Positions 8,865-17,068 of a stretch of 35,872 nt of DNA are shown here, piece after piece. The first letter of the stretch is position 1. Each line of letters begins with the position of its first letter. The stretch is from an uncultured Coriobacteriaceae bacterium (GTDB lineage: Bacteria > Actinomycetota > Coriobacteriia > Coriobacteriales > Eggerthellaceae), in assembly GCA_902779135.1 (NCBI GenBank), contig CACZAR010000007.1:1-35872 (forward strand), written 5' to 3'. The position numbers and the translations under genes were made by a program. The notes beneath the pieces are model-generated. The model saw only the letters and a list, made by a program, of their open reading frames with translations. It ran no database searches and had not been told where the DNA came from.

Positions 8865-9791
8865 ATGTTGCACGAAGTCAAATTCCCCTCATCAAATGGA
8901 CGCGATCAGGTGGTTGGTTGGATTTACGTTCCTGCATGCGAGCCCGAAGGCGTCGTGCAACTCGTTCATGGTTTCGGTGAGCACTCCCGCCGTTACTTCC
9001 ATATGATTGTTGCCTTGATGGACGCTGGTTTCATTGTCGCCGCAAACGATCACGTTGGCCATGGTGCGACGGCGATTCTCAACGACACATGGGGCGATTG
9101 GGGCGATGCCGGTCCGCATACCATGATGGAGGACGAGAAGCTGTTCAAAGACGTCGTGTGTGAGAAATACCCCAATCTTCCGTACTTCATGTTCGGTCAT
9201 TCGATGGGCTCGATGATTGCGCGCGATTTCTCGGCAAAGTACGGCGATGAGCTAACGGGTGTTATCTATTGCGGCACAACGGGCATTTTCAACAACACGC
9301 GTGCCACCCGCATGAAGGTCGATGCTGCCGTCAAGGCGGGCGAGGCACACGAAAGCAACCCCGAGTTTGTAAACGACTTGTTCGGTTGGATGTTCTCCCG
9401 CTGCGCCGAAGGTGTGGAGCTCGGCAACGAGTGGATTTGCCACGACCCGTACGTGCAGAAGGATCATGCCGCCGACCCGTTTGATGCGTTTACGCAACCA
9501 GTGCACAACATCAGCATCCGCGACTTCATCGACATGATGCTCGTCATCGAGGGCGAGGATTGGGCGAAGAAAGTGCCGGTTGAGCTGCCGATTCTGCTCA
9601 TTGCGGGAGATCAGGATCCGGTTGGCAACTTCGGCGAGGGCGTGTACATGTGCGCGAACTGGCTAACCGACACCGGGCATAACGTCATCACGAAGCTCTT
9701 CAGTGGGTACCGCCACGAGATCCATAACTACGATGACCTCAAGTTCGAGGTCGAGGAGACCATCATCGAGTGGCTGTTCTTGCAGCTGTAA
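8865..9791 (+). CDS. Alpha/beta hydrolase (monoacylglycerol lipase/lysophospholipase-like)
   Basis: The 308-residue protein starts at ATG 8865, with AAGGAG seven bases upstream; the ORF is open further upstream without a ribosome site. The oxyanion segment LVHGFGEHSRRY and the nucleophile elbow GHSMGSM (catalytic Ser) are those of the serine-aminopeptidase S33 / monoglyceride lipase family. The acid is probably the Asp in LLIAGDQDPVGNFG and the base the His in YRHEIHN. There is no signal peptide, so it acts in the cytoplasm, likely on a lipid or other ester. Substrate is unknown. Confidence 0.88.
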   Translation: MLHEVKFPSSNGRDQVVGWIYVPACEPEGVVQLVHGFGEHSRRYFHMIVALMDAGFIVAANDHVGHGATAILNDTWGDWGDAGPHTMMEDEKLFKDVVCEKYPNLPYFMFGHSMGSMIARDFSAKYGDELTGVIYCGTTGIFNNTRATRMKVDAAVKAGEAHESNPEFVNDLFGWMFSRCAEGVELGNEWICHDPYVQKDHAADPFDAFTQPVHNISIRDFIDMMLVIEGEDWAKKVPVELPILLIAGDQDPVGNFGEGVYMCANWLTDTGHNVITKLFSGYRHEIHNYDDLKFEVEETIIEWLFLQL

Positions 9792-9868
9792 TCGAGGCAA
9801 ACGTAAAAAGCCCCGGGCGGTGAACCACTGAAGCGGGCTGCACGTTGGAGAAGCAAAAGGAACGAATC

Positions 9869-10102
9869 ATGGATAAACCGATCATGTACTATTGGGCGCC
9901 ATGCACGACGTGCGCCATTGCGACGCGCTATGCCGACGAGCATGGTATCGAGCTGGATCTGCGCGATGTCGAGTACGAGGGGCCCTACAACGAGCTGCTC
10001 GGGCTCGGGGGCGACGCGAACAAGATCCCGTATCTCTACGACGATGGCCAGCTCGTCGAGGGCCTCGATGATGTCCTGGAACATCTCAAAGCTCTCGGGT
10101 AA
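9869..10102 (+). CDS. Glutaredoxin-like / NrdH-type small redox protein
   Basis: The 77-residue thioredoxin-fold protein starts at ATG 9869 (AAAAGGA site). It has a redox motif CTTC in YYWAPCTTCAIA, a cis-Pro loop in NKIPYLYDDG, and ends with the usual C-terminal helix. It is the right length for a glutaredoxin or NrdH-like protein. The extra Cys spacing and the sequence following the motif also resemble ArsC/Spx-type starts, but the length fits glutaredoxins better. It is 77 bp after the hydrolase and convergent with the PucR-type regulator gene. Confidence 0.75.
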   Translation: MDKPIMYYWAPCTTCAIATRYADEHGIELDLRDVEYEGPYNELLGLGGDANKIPYLYDDGQLVEGLDDVLEHLKALG

Positions 10103-10111
10103 GTTGTTGCG

Positions 10112-10139
10112 GCGCTTCCGAGATAGCTCTTGGAAGTGC
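10112..10139. terminator. Possible bidirectional terminator between convergent genes
   Basis: GCGCTTCC and GGAAGTGC form an eight-pair stem with one G-U wobble, and GAG/CTC inside the loop could extend it. It sits exactly between the glutaredoxin-like gene and the end of the regulator gene. There is no clear T-run, so strength is uncertain. Confidence 0.35.
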
Positions 10140-10140
10140 A

Positions 10141-11688
10141 TCATTGCATGATACGGGAGTACTCCGCGCTCGAATTCAATAGTGTGTTCAACGAAATGAG
10201 CAGGTGAAACCGGACGTCAGCGTCGTCGAAGTCCGACCCGGTGATTTCTGCGATTTTGTTCAGATGGTTACGTAAAGTATTGCGGTGAATGTACAGCGCA
10301 TCAGCTGTGGCCACGGCATTGCGCTCGTATTTCAAGTACGTGTACAGCGTCCTGCAGTAGGTTGTGTTGTGAAGGTGGTCATAAGAGCGAAGCACGTCGG
10401 CCTCGTAGCAGCCGGGAAGCTCGCCCCGACACCTGTCGGCAAGTAGTTGCTGAAATGTGCTGTCGCATGAGATGACGCGCGGTTCGAGGTCCATAGCGGC
10501 CTCGATGCTTTCGTGTACATAAATGTTCTGATCATAGTAGGTTTTCAGCTGAGAGAAATCCCTGAAACGATTGCTCACGACGATTACGCGCTTGAGCGCT
10601 TGACTGCATTTCTGCATGTGGCTGAAGAAATCTTCCGAGGCGTCTTCCGGTTTGTGGAACAGCGCGATAGCTGTATCGCGATACGAATAGGCATGGCTCT
10701 CGAAGTTGCCCAGCAACATGCCCATCGTGCGCATGTGTAGGAGATGGTTTTCGAATTCGTTTGGCTCGAAACGCACGGTTGCCAGTCGGAAATCGGAGTC
10801 GACGTTCCAGTGTCGTTCGGACATGAGCTGGCGGGCGATGTCCCTCTTGCTTGTGAGCAGCCCGTCCAGAATATGGAAGATGAAGTTGTCCTGGAAGCCG
10901 GCTATGTAGCCCTGTTGGGCATCACGGGCTGCCATGAGCGGTGCGATCATCGAACCGAATTCTTCGGCAATCTCGACTTCGCAATACCCCAAATCACCCC
11001 AGGTGTCGATCATGAAGTAATAGCCTACGAGCCTTCCCGCATGGCGAACGGGCTTCGCCAAGATGCGCATCGTGTAGACTTCCGAGTCGATGAGTGAGGC
11101 GTGCGGGAGGTTCGTGATCCGGAAATAGTCTCCCGTGCGGTTGAGCGCATCTACAATGTGGTGCGGATACAGGCCATCGTGCAGGGTTTGGTAGTGCCAG
11201 GTGGCGCTGATCTCGTCCATTTCAAAGTCGACCCGGGCAATCATGCGCCAGCTTGCATCAGCGATGTACATGGGGCGCGGAACAAACTCGGATGTGGCGT
11301 TCACGAGCGCCTGATAGGGGGCGTCAGCAACGAGTAGGTCGCTGATGCGGTCATGCCAGGTGCGATAACGCTCGATTTCGGTGACGAGTTTTGCGAACAT
11401 GGCATCGAAATCACAGTCATCAGAAACGATGATACGAGGGATGCCCCTGCATTGCTCGGCGAGGCTTTCGGGCACGACGCATCCGAACATGTCGATAGGG
11501 TCAAGCGGGCGTGCAGGCACCTCGTTCTCTTCGGTGACGAAGTACAAAAAGCTTGCGTGACTCGCGAACCGTGTAGAGGCAACGCCGACCCACTCGATGT
11601 CCAAAGGAGCAACGTGCTCGTCGGCCATGCGCGCCGTCTCGTCGATAGACAGGACCTTTGTGTACATGTACCTCAGTGATAGCTTCAT
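10141..11688 (-). CDS. PucR-type transcriptional regulator (C-terminal helix-turn-helix)
   Basis: The 515-residue protein starts at ATG 11688 (AAGG site). The C-terminal ~60 residues form the PucR helix-turn-helix: YERNAVATADALYIHRNTLRN followed by HLNKIAEITG. The central region resembles the GGDEF-like/PucR middle domain. The N-terminal 250 residues are a probable sensor region, without recognisable motif. The gene is divergent from the GPH-type transporter, and a perfect 28-bp palindrome lies between them, so it probably controls that transporter and itself in response to the transported compound (inference). A second protein of the same layout is encoded at 28237, also divergent from a one-carbon gene. 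Confidence 0.85.
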   Translation of the reverse strand: MKLSLRYMYTKVLSIDETARMADEHVAPLDIEWVGVASTRFASHASFLYFVTEENEVPARPLDPIDMFGCVVPESLAEQCRGIPRIIVSDDCDFDAMFAKLVTEIERYRTWHDRISDLLVADAPYQALVNATSEFVPRPMYIADASWRMIARVDFEMDEISATWHYQTLHDGLYPHHIVDALNRTGDYFRITNLPHASLIDSEVYTMRILAKPVRHAGRLVGYYFMIDTWGDLGYCEVEIAEEFGSMIAPLMAARDAQQGYIAGFQDNFIFHILDGLLTSKRDIARQLMSERHWNVDSDFRLATVRFEPNEFENHLLHMRTMGMLLGNFESHAYSYRDTAIALFHKPEDASEDFFSHMQKCSQALKRVIVVSNRFRDFSQLKTYYDQNIYVHESIEAAMDLEPRVISCDSTFQQLLADRCRGELPGCYEADVLRSYDHLHNTTYCRTLYTYLKYERNAVATADALYIHRNTLRNHLNKIAEITGSDFDDADVRFHLLISLNTLLNSSAEYSRIMQ

Positions 11689-11761
11689 AAAAGCCTTCGC
11701 TTTCTAAACTGGATTGGGCGTCTGACGTCGAGTTTCCCTTATCTAACTATGTACGCTAATC

Positions 11762-11789
11762 ATTAATTGTGCATTAGTGCACAATTAAT
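11762..11789. promoter_or_regulatory. Perfect 12+4+12 palindrome between regulator and transporter, probable operator
   Basis: ATTAATTGTGCA, four bases TTAG, then TGCACAATTAAT: twelve perfectly paired positions on each side. It lies in the divergent intergenic region, ten bases upstream of a TATAGC -10-like hexamer (11799-11804) reading toward the transporter. An AT-rich perfect palindrome in this GC-rich genome at this place is best explained as a dimeric regulator site, most likely for the adjacent PucR-type protein (inference). Confidence 0.65.
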
Positions 11790-11895
11790 TGGGCAAAGTA
11801 TAGCATGTGTTGCACTTGTGGAGAAACCGACGTTTTTTCTATCCTTTTTGCCAAGGTGGGTAAACAGTCATCTCATGTCAAGAAAGGGGAGAGTA

Positions 11896-13410
11896 ATGAG
11901 TGACGAAATCAAAGCCACAGAGGCGGAAGTTCCACAGGAGCAAGCTGCCGCAGTGGAAGTAAAAGAGCCCAGCTTGCCAGCGGACTATAAGCCGCTGTCA
12001 ACGGCGCTGAGGTTCTTCTATGGTGTTGGTGACTTCGGTTTCAACATCATGAACTCGGTAGAGAACTACTACTTCGTGTTCTTCCTCACCAACTGCGCAA
12101 TGCTTGACCCGGTACTCGCCGGCATCGTGTCGACGGTCGGTTCCGTCATCGACGCAATCGTCGGTTGGCTCTGGGGCGCAATCATCAACACGATCAAGCC
12201 CATGCGTTGGGGCCGCTACCGCTCCTTCCTGTTCATCATGCCTTGGGCAGTTCCGATTCTGTTCGCGCTTGACTATGTCAAGTTCTCGGACAATCCGGTA
12301 ATCACTGCAGTGCTCATCACGATCTTCTATGTCGCGTCGCACTGCACTTGGGACTTCCCGTATGTCGCGAACGTTTCCATGATCGCCGTCGTCGGCCAAA
12401 CGCCCGAAGATCGCGCGCACCTCGCTTCGACCCGTGGTATGTGGTCGAACGCGTCGAAGATTCTCTTCGCGTACATCTTCCCGCCTGTTGCCATGGTTGG
12501 CGCCATGCTGCTCGGCAATCAGAACACCGACCCGTCTGCAGCACCTGCTAACTACGCGTTTGCAGCGTTCGTATTCGGCTGCGTCATGGCAGCGCTCTAC
12601 AACGTGCACTTCTTCATCACCAAGGGTTATGAGAAGGAATACACCAAGGAAGAGCTCGCCAACTGGAAGGCCGCCAAGAAGGAAGACAAGACGAACAACA
12701 GCGCTGGCGACCTTGGTCGTTCCATTGCTTCGAACCCCAATGTCATCTTCCTGATGCTGGGCGACGTTGCGAAGTGGATCTTCAACTTCGTCGTCGGCGG
12801 CACGGCTGTCTACTACTTCACCTATGTTGCGTTCAATCCTGGCATGCTCGCCACCTACATCTTCGCAACCAATGTCGGCACCGTTGTTGGCGCTTACCTT
12901 GGCGGCCCTGTTTCCAAGGCGCTCAAGGGTTCGAAGAAGGCAGTCATTGCAGCCTTCATCGTCATGATCGCTATGCTGCTCATCTCTCGCGTCAGCTACA
13001 CGCAGATGATGGTCGTCGTGGTCTGCATGACCATCGCACAGGCTGGTTACGGCCTCATCTACGCGGTTATCCCCGCGATGTACGGCGACTGCGTCGTCTA
13101 CTCCGAGTGGAAGACCGGCAAGAACTCCGCTGGTTGGATTTCCGGCCTGCAGGTTCTGCCCCTCAAGATCGGCTTCTTCGCGCGTGGCGTTGTCATCCCC
13201 GCCATCCTCGGTGCAGCTGGCTTCGTTGCCGGCATGACCGCCGATCAGTCCACGCCTGCCCTGCAAGAGGGCATCGTCAACGGCTGGTTCGTGCTTCCCG
13301 CGATCCTCTGCGTTATCTCCATGCTGATCCTCATCTTCGGTTACAGGATCAACAATGACGTTCTGACCCAGGCCCAGAAGGAGATTGCTGAGCGTCAGGA
13401 CAACGAATAG
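11896..13410 (+). CDS. GPH-family (glycoside-pentoside-hexuronide:cation symporter) MFS transporter
   Basis: The 504-residue membrane protein starts at ATG 11896 with AAAGGGGAG upstream; the upstream-extended ORF from 11767 lacks a ribosome site and would run through the palindrome. After an acidic N-terminal tail of ~35 residues come about twelve hydrophobic helices. The segment LRFFYGVGDFGFNIMNSVENYYFVFFL (shown in part: YGVGDFGFNIMNS) and the loop with EDRAHLASTRG are typical of MFS_2/GPH symporters. In this class such transporters often sit beside URO-D methyltransferases; here one is encoded 0.8 kb downstream, so the substrate may be a methylated compound (inference). A GC hairpin follows the stop. 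Confidence 0.88.
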   Translation: MSDEIKATEAEVPQEQAAAVEVKEPSLPADYKPLSTALRFFYGVGDFGFNIMNSVENYYFVFFLTNCAMLDPVLAGIVSTVGSVIDAIVGWLWGAIINTIKPMRWGRYRSFLFIMPWAVPILFALDYVKFSDNPVITAVLITIFYVASHCTWDFPYVANVSMIAVVGQTPEDRAHLASTRGMWSNASKILFAYIFPPVAMVGAMLLGNQNTDPSAAPANYAFAAFVFGCVMAALYNVHFFITKGYEKEYTKEELANWKAAKKEDKTNNSAGDLGRSIASNPNVIFLMLGDVAKWIFNFVVGGTAVYYFTYVAFNPGMLATYIFATNVGTVVGAYLGGPVSKALKGSKKAVIAAFIVMIAMLLISRVSYTQMMVVVVCMTIAQAGYGLIYAVIPAMYGDCVVYSEWKTGKNSAGWISGLQVLPLKIGFFARGVVIPAILGAAGFVAGMTADQSTPALQEGIVNGWFVLPAILCVISMLILIFGYRINNDVLTQAQKEIAERQDNE

Positions 13411-13436
13411 ACGCTGAGTAAGTAACGCTCGACGAG

Positions 13437-13469
13437 CGGTGCGCGGCTCTACAAACGGGCCGCGCACCG
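13437..13469 (+). terminator. Stem-loop after the transporter gene
   Basis: CGGTGCGCGGC and GCCGCGCACCG are perfectly complementary arms of eleven bases around an eleven-base loop, 27 bp after the transporter stop. There is no T-run afterwards, so it may act as a transcript-stabilising 3' end or a weak terminator. Confidence 0.55.
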
Positions 13470-13553
13470 TCCCCACCCAATCACATGCTATAGTTGGAGA
13501 AGCTCGATTATTTTTGCCCGCCTTGAGCTTCGCGAGAAATAGAAGGAGTGAAG

Positions 13554-14102
13554 ATGGCAGGATTTGCAGACGCGTTTGCGCAGGCGCGCGCGAGTCGGCA
13601 GAAGAAGTCGCCGCTTGAAATCGGTCTCAGGACCGGTGTCCTGGTTGTGGCGATTGTCATCTGCGTCCTGTTGATAAGGACCTTCAATCCTGATCAGATT
13701 CTCATTCTTCTTTTTCCCATCCTGATTATCGGAATCTTGGTCACCATTCACACGGTTAGAAACAACTCGAGGAATAAAGCAGACGTCAAGGACGAACACG
13801 AGACGTGCATGCCCATCCTGGAGAACTACAACCAAAAGAAGAACGTCAAGAAACTGATGCACGAATATGACCTGTGGTGGGAGGGCGAACACAGCAACTA
13901 CACGCGCATGCACTTCGCCGAGAAGATCATCGATATTCTGATCGACAACGGGAAGTACGAGAAAGCGCTCACGGTGCTGTATCAAGTGGCCGGACTTCCC
14001 CTCAAGGGGCGCGACCACTACGATTTCGACAACTACCTCAGGAAAATCGAGCCAACTCTAAAGGAGGGGCTTGAGAAACAGCGCGAGGCGCAGGCCAAAT
14101 AG
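13554..14102 (+). CDS. Hypothetical membrane protein with two N-terminal helices
   Basis: The 182-residue protein starts at ATG 13554 (AGAAGGAG site). Two hydrophobic stretches (about residues 28-43 and 48-66) form a hairpin in the membrane, followed by a ~110-residue charged helical cytoplasmic part with a pattern suggestive of a TPR-like fold (KIIDILIDNGKYEKALTVLY). The family is not recognised. It sits between the GPH transporter and the first URO-D methyltransferase and may belong to their regulon, but no function can be assigned. Confidence 0.7.
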   Translation: MAGFADAFAQARASRQKKSPLEIGLRTGVLVVAIVICVLLIRTFNPDQILILLFPILIIGILVTIHTVRNNSRNKADVKDEHETCMPILENYNQKKNVKKLMHEYDLWWEGEHSNYTRMHFAEKIIDILIDNGKYEKALTVLYQVAGLPLKGRDHYDFDNYLRKIEPTLKEGLEKQREAQAK

Positions 14103-14155
14103 GGCGTAGAGCCCTATCGGCAAGATTTGCATGTGAATGGGCTGCACCAAACGCA

Positions 14156-14175
14156 CCCCGCGTTACGGCGCGGGG
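14156..14175 (+). other. GC hairpin in the leader of the first URO-D methyltransferase
   Basis: CCCCGCG, loop TTACGG, CGCGGGG: seven perfect pairs, 53 bp after the preceding stop and about 20 bp before the next ribosome site. It lacks a T-run. It could be an attenuating hairpin or only the end of the upstream transcript. Confidence 0.35.
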
Positions 14176-14205
14176 CGGCAGTGTACCAACAAGAGAGGAG
14201 TGAAG

Positions 14206-15228
14206 ATGAGCGAGTATAAGCTCACTCCGCGAGAGAATCTTATCGAGGTAATGAAGGGCGGAAAGCCCGAGCGCTTCGTCAAGCAGTACGAGGCGTTCAA
14301 CATTCCGTTCAGGAACCTCGCCAGCTATCGCTGGCGCAACAACCCGCGTCCAGGTGAGATCAACAAGGTCAACAACTGGGGCGTCACGGTTTCGTGGGCA
14401 GATGGCCAGCCTGGCGCTTTCCCCGTCCACACGCCTGACAAGATCGTGTGCAAGGATATCGAGGAGTGGCAGGACTACGTCACCGCCCCCGACCCCTACA
14501 CGATTCCCGAGGCCGAGTGGGAGAAGGACCAGGAGGTCTGGGAGCAGATTGACCGCAAAGAGCAGTTCGCCATGGCCTTCGTGGCTCCCGGCGTCTTCGA
14601 GCAGTGCCACTATCTGTGCGAGATCCAGAACGTGCTCATCGCATTCTACGAGTGCCCCGACGAGCTCAAGGACCTCATCAAGTACATCACCGAGTGGGAG
14701 CTCAAGCTTGCCGAGGTCATCTGCGATCACCTGCATCCCGATGGAGTCTTCCATCATGATGACTGGGGCACCCAGATCAACACGTTCACCGATCCGGACA
14801 TGTTCGCCGAGTTCTTCCTCGATCCCTACAAGGAGATCTACGGTTACTACAAGAGCCGCGGTGTTGAGCTGATCGCGCACCATTCCGATTCCTACGCCGA
14901 GACGCTCGTGCCGTACATGATCGAGATGGGCATCGACGTCTGGCAGGGCGTCATGAACACCAACGACATCCCCGGCATGATCGAGAAGTACGGCAAGGAC
15001 ATCACGTTCATGGGCGGCATCGACTCCGCGTCGGTCGACTACGAGGGCTGGACCCGCGAGGAGATCGCGAAGCAGGTCAAGCGCACGTGCGACGAGAACG
15101 GCCCGCTGTACTTCATCCCGAGCCTGTCCCAGGGTCTTCCCATCTCCACCTTCCCCGGTGTTTACGACACCACTCAGGAAGAGATTGAGAAGTACTCCAA
15201 GATCTACTGGGCGGAGCACAACCTGTAG
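14206..15228 (+). CDS. URO-D family corrinoid methyltransferase (substrate:corrinoid methyltransferase I), paralogue 1
   Basis: The 340-residue protein starts at ATG 14206 with GAGAGGAG upstream. It has the uroporphyrinogen-decarboxylase fold of MtaA/CmuA/MtvB-type methyltransferases, which move a methyl group from a substrate to a corrinoid protein. Visible marks are ENLIEVMKGGKPERF at the N-terminus, FPVHTPDKIVCKDIEEW, FHHDDWGTQ, and LIAHHSDSYAETLVPYMIEMGIDVWQG. It is clearly paralogous to the protein at 26953-28005. True heme-pathway HemE is unlikely: no heme genes are near and the corrinoid protein, methyl acceptor enzyme and activator are all in the island. The MtaA-type HxC zinc motif is absent; HHSD stands at that place. 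The methyl donor is unknown; an aromatic methyl ether is one candidate. Confidence 0.85.
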   Translation: MSEYKLTPRENLIEVMKGGKPERFVKQYEAFNIPFRNLASYRWRNNPRPGEINKVNNWGVTVSWADGQPGAFPVHTPDKIVCKDIEEWQDYVTAPDPYTIPEAEWEKDQEVWEQIDRKEQFAMAFVAPGVFEQCHYLCEIQNVLIAFYECPDELKDLIKYITEWELKLAEVICDHLHPDGVFHHDDWGTQINTFTDPDMFAEFFLDPYKEIYGYYKSRGVELIAHHSDSYAETLVPYMIEMGIDVWQGVMNTNDIPGMIEKYGKDITFMGGIDSASVDYEGWTREEIAKQVKRTCDENGPLYFIPSLSQGLPISTFPGVYDTTQEEIEKYSKIYWAEHNL

Positions 15229-15278
15229 GACGTCAAGGGGCGCCTTTTGTTGACACGCTTCGATCCTGATTGTTAGAA

Positions 15279-15315
15279 GGCCGCCCAGAGCGTTTGCTCT
15301 GGGCGGCCCTTTGTT
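15279..15315 (+). terminator. Strong intrinsic terminator after the first URO-D methyltransferase
   Basis: GGCCGCCCAGAGC, loop GTTT, GCTCTGGGCGGCC: thirteen perfect pairs followed by CTTTGTT, 50 bp after the methyltransferase stop. Confidence 0.88.
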
Positions 15316-15360
15316 CGTTAGCGCTGCCGTAGCGCATTATGGCTGAACGCGATGTCGATG

Positions 15361-15852
15361 CTAGTCGCCCGCGTTCTCCTGGCCTTCTTCTTGGTCTTCT
15401 TGCGGTTTATTGGCGCGTTTGCGCACGCCGAGTACGAGGTCGAAGGGGAGGCCTGCCCATTGGTCGTTGGTCATGGAGTGCGAGAACGCCTCGGTCAATT
15501 GGATGACCGCATCGCCCTGCAGGAACAATACGGGCATGCTATCGCCAGAGGATTTCTTGAGCTCCTTCTTGAGCTTTTCGTACAAGTCTCCTGCCGCCAT
15601 AGCGCGCTTTTCCTTGTTCACGCGGAGGGCTAATCGACCGTCTTCGAGACGCTTCACGCCGCAGACGGAGTAGGTCGGTGTGTCGGAAATCCACTCGCCC
15701 GATTCGGAAACAGGCTCGAGAGCAACTTTCACCTCGCTCGATTCGTTTGTGATATCGAGGATTTTCAGGAAGAGAGCCATGTCGAGTTCGGGCTTGTCCA
15801 TCTTCAATAGCTTTCGGTACTCGCGGATTTTTTCTAGCAAGACGTCATCCAT
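15361..15852 (-). CDS. Hypothetical cytoplasmic protein
   Basis: The 163-residue protein starts at ATG 15852, with GAAGGAG seven bases upstream (the ORF's GTG at 15867 is less likely). It is soluble and rich in Lys and Glu, with the recognisable stretch VSESGEWISDTPTYSVCGVKR and an acidic, Gln/Glu-rich tail. The family is not recognised. It is divergent from cobT across a 151-bp gap and convergent with the first URO-D methyltransferase. Confidence 0.7.
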   Translation of the reverse strand: MDDVLLEKIREYRKLLKMDKPELDMALFLKILDITNESSEVKVALEPVSESGEWISDTPTYSVCGVKRLEDGRLALRVNKEKRAMAAGDLYEKLKKELKKSSGDSMPVLFLQGDAVIQLTEAFSHSMTNDQWAGLPFDLVLGVRKRANKPQEDQEEGQENAGD

Positions 15853-15862
15853 TGGCGACTCC

Positions 15863-15892
15863 TTCACAGGGGTAATAAAATACGCTTATAAT
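15863..15892 (+). promoter_or_regulatory. Probable promoter for cobT
   Basis: TTCACA (15863-15868), an 18-bp spacer and a perfect TATAAT (15887-15892) read toward cobT, leaving a leader of about 105 bases. I looked for a cobalamin riboswitch in that leader and saw no B12-box-like structure; a small TGGTA/TACCA hairpin (15980-15993) abuts the ribosome site. Confidence 0.5.
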
Positions 15893-16003
15893 AGCAGCAA
15901 GATGGCTTAAAACTAGGTGTAAACGACATTTAAGTGTTATCCTGTACCATTTTTGTGCACCATGTTGTATTTGGTTTTTTGGTAATGATACCAGGAGGAG
16001 CCC

Positions 16004-17068
16004 ATGCAAAACTGGTTTGATGAGGTGGCAGGGCGCATCGAGCCCCTTGACGAGGGTGCGCTCAAGGCTGCTCGGGACAAGTGGAATGCTGTAGCCAAGC
16101 CGATTGGCAGCCTCGGTCAGCTCGAGTTGATGGTCGAGAAGATCGCAGGTCTTACGGGCTCCATCGACGTTGATATCAGCAAGCGGGCCGTTATGGTGCT
16201 GTGCGCTGACAACGGCGTGGTCGCGCAGGGCGTTACGCAAAGTGAGCCCGAGATCACCACGGTCATCGCCGGAAGCGTTGCTCGTGGGATATCGTCCGTG
16301 TGCCGCATGGCGCAGACAGTCAATGCAGATGCGGTTTCGGTTGACATGGGCATGATGACTCCATCCGATGTGCCAGGCGTTATCGACCGCTGTATAGCGC
16401 GCGGTACGGGTGACATTTCGCTCGGTCCAGCCATGAGCCGCGAGCAGGCGTTGACGGCTATCAAAATAGGCGTTGATCTTGTTGCCCAGATGAAGGCTGA
16501 CGGTTACAAGATTCTGGCAACGGGCGAGATGGGCATTGGGAACACGACGACCTCGAGCGCCATGGCGGCAGCGTTCCTCGGCTTGCCGGCCGAGACCGTC
16601 ACGGGCCGTGGAGCAGGTTTGTCCAACGCTGGTCTGGCGCGGAAATGCGCGGCCATTGAGCGTGCTCTTGCTGTTAACGAGCCCGATGCGAATGACGCGC
16701 TCGACGTGCTTTCGAAGCTCGGCGGGTTTGATATAGCTGGCTTGGTAGGGTTGTTCATCGGTGGTGCTGTGCATCGGGCGCCCATTGTCATCGACGGGTT
16801 TATCAGCGCTTTGGCTGCATATACCGCTGCACGTCTCTGCCCGGCATGCACATGCGCCATGCTCCCGTCCCATGTTTCCGCCGAACCGGCAGCGCGTATG
16901 CTGTTCGATGAACTGGGTATTGAGCCAATCATTCATGCTGGCTTGAGGCTGGGCGAGGGCACGGGCGCTGTTCTTCTGTTCCCGCTGCTCGATGCTGCAC
17001 TTGCTTTGTACAACGGCACCACGTTCGATGACACGGGTATCGAGGCGTACGAGGTCGATTTGAAATGA
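16004..17068 (+). CDS. cobT: Nicotinate-nucleotide:dimethylbenzimidazole phosphoribosyltransferase
   Basis: The 354-residue enzyme activates the lower-ligand base of cobamides by forming alpha-ribazole phosphate. It has the normal family length. Recognisable parts are KPIGSLGQLE near residue 30, ADNGVVAQGVTQS, GEMGIGNTTTSSA, TGRGAGL, HRAPIVIDGFISALAA, SHVSAEPAA and the C-terminal GLRLGEGTGAVL containing the catalytic Glu. The ATG follows a near-ideal AGGAGGAG site. It overlaps cobU by four bases (ATGA) and heads a cobT-cobU-cobS-cobU-like cluster. The cluster lies between a methyltransferase and its acceptor enzyme, which fits supply of cobamide to the corrinoid protein. Confidence 0.96.
   Translation: MQNWFDEVAGRIEPLDEGALKAARDKWNAVAKPIGSLGQLELMVEKIAGLTGSIDVDISKRAVMVLCADNGVVAQGVTQSEPEITTVIAGSVARGISSVCRMAQTVNADAVSVDMGMMTPSDVPGVIDRCIARGTGDISLGPAMSREQALTAIKIGVDLVAQMKADGYKILATGEMGIGNTTTSSAMAAAFLGLPAETVTGRGAGLSNAGLARKCAAIERALAVNEPDANDALDVLSKLGGFDIAGLVGLFIGGAVHRAPIVIDGFISALAAYTAARLCPACTCAMLPSHVSAEPAARMLFDELGIEPIIHAGLRLGEGTGAVLLFPLLDAALALYNGTTFDDTGIEAYEVDLK

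Noticed and set aside
9800..9840. Hairpin AGCCC...GGGCT after the alpha/beta hydrolase as a terminator
   Set aside because: The arms are only five bases with a poor interior and no T-run follows.
11998..13476. Long minus-strand open frame (492 codons) opposite the GPH transporter
   Set aside because: Composition is very rich in Asp, His and Arg with no membrane segment or motif; shadow of the transporter gene.
14038..15219. Minus-strand open frame (393 codons) opposite the first URO-D methyltransferase
   Set aside because: Leu/Val/Asp-rich mirror of a recognised enzyme, without a domain of its own.
14206..15228. True uroporphyrinogen decarboxylase (HemE) for heme synthesis
   Set aside because: A second paralogue, no heme genes nearby, and the corrinoid partners in the island all point to methyl transfer.
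15868..16003. Cobalamin riboswitch in the cobT leader
   Set aside because: The gap is only 136 bp and shows no B12-box or multi-stem core; a plain promoter explains it.
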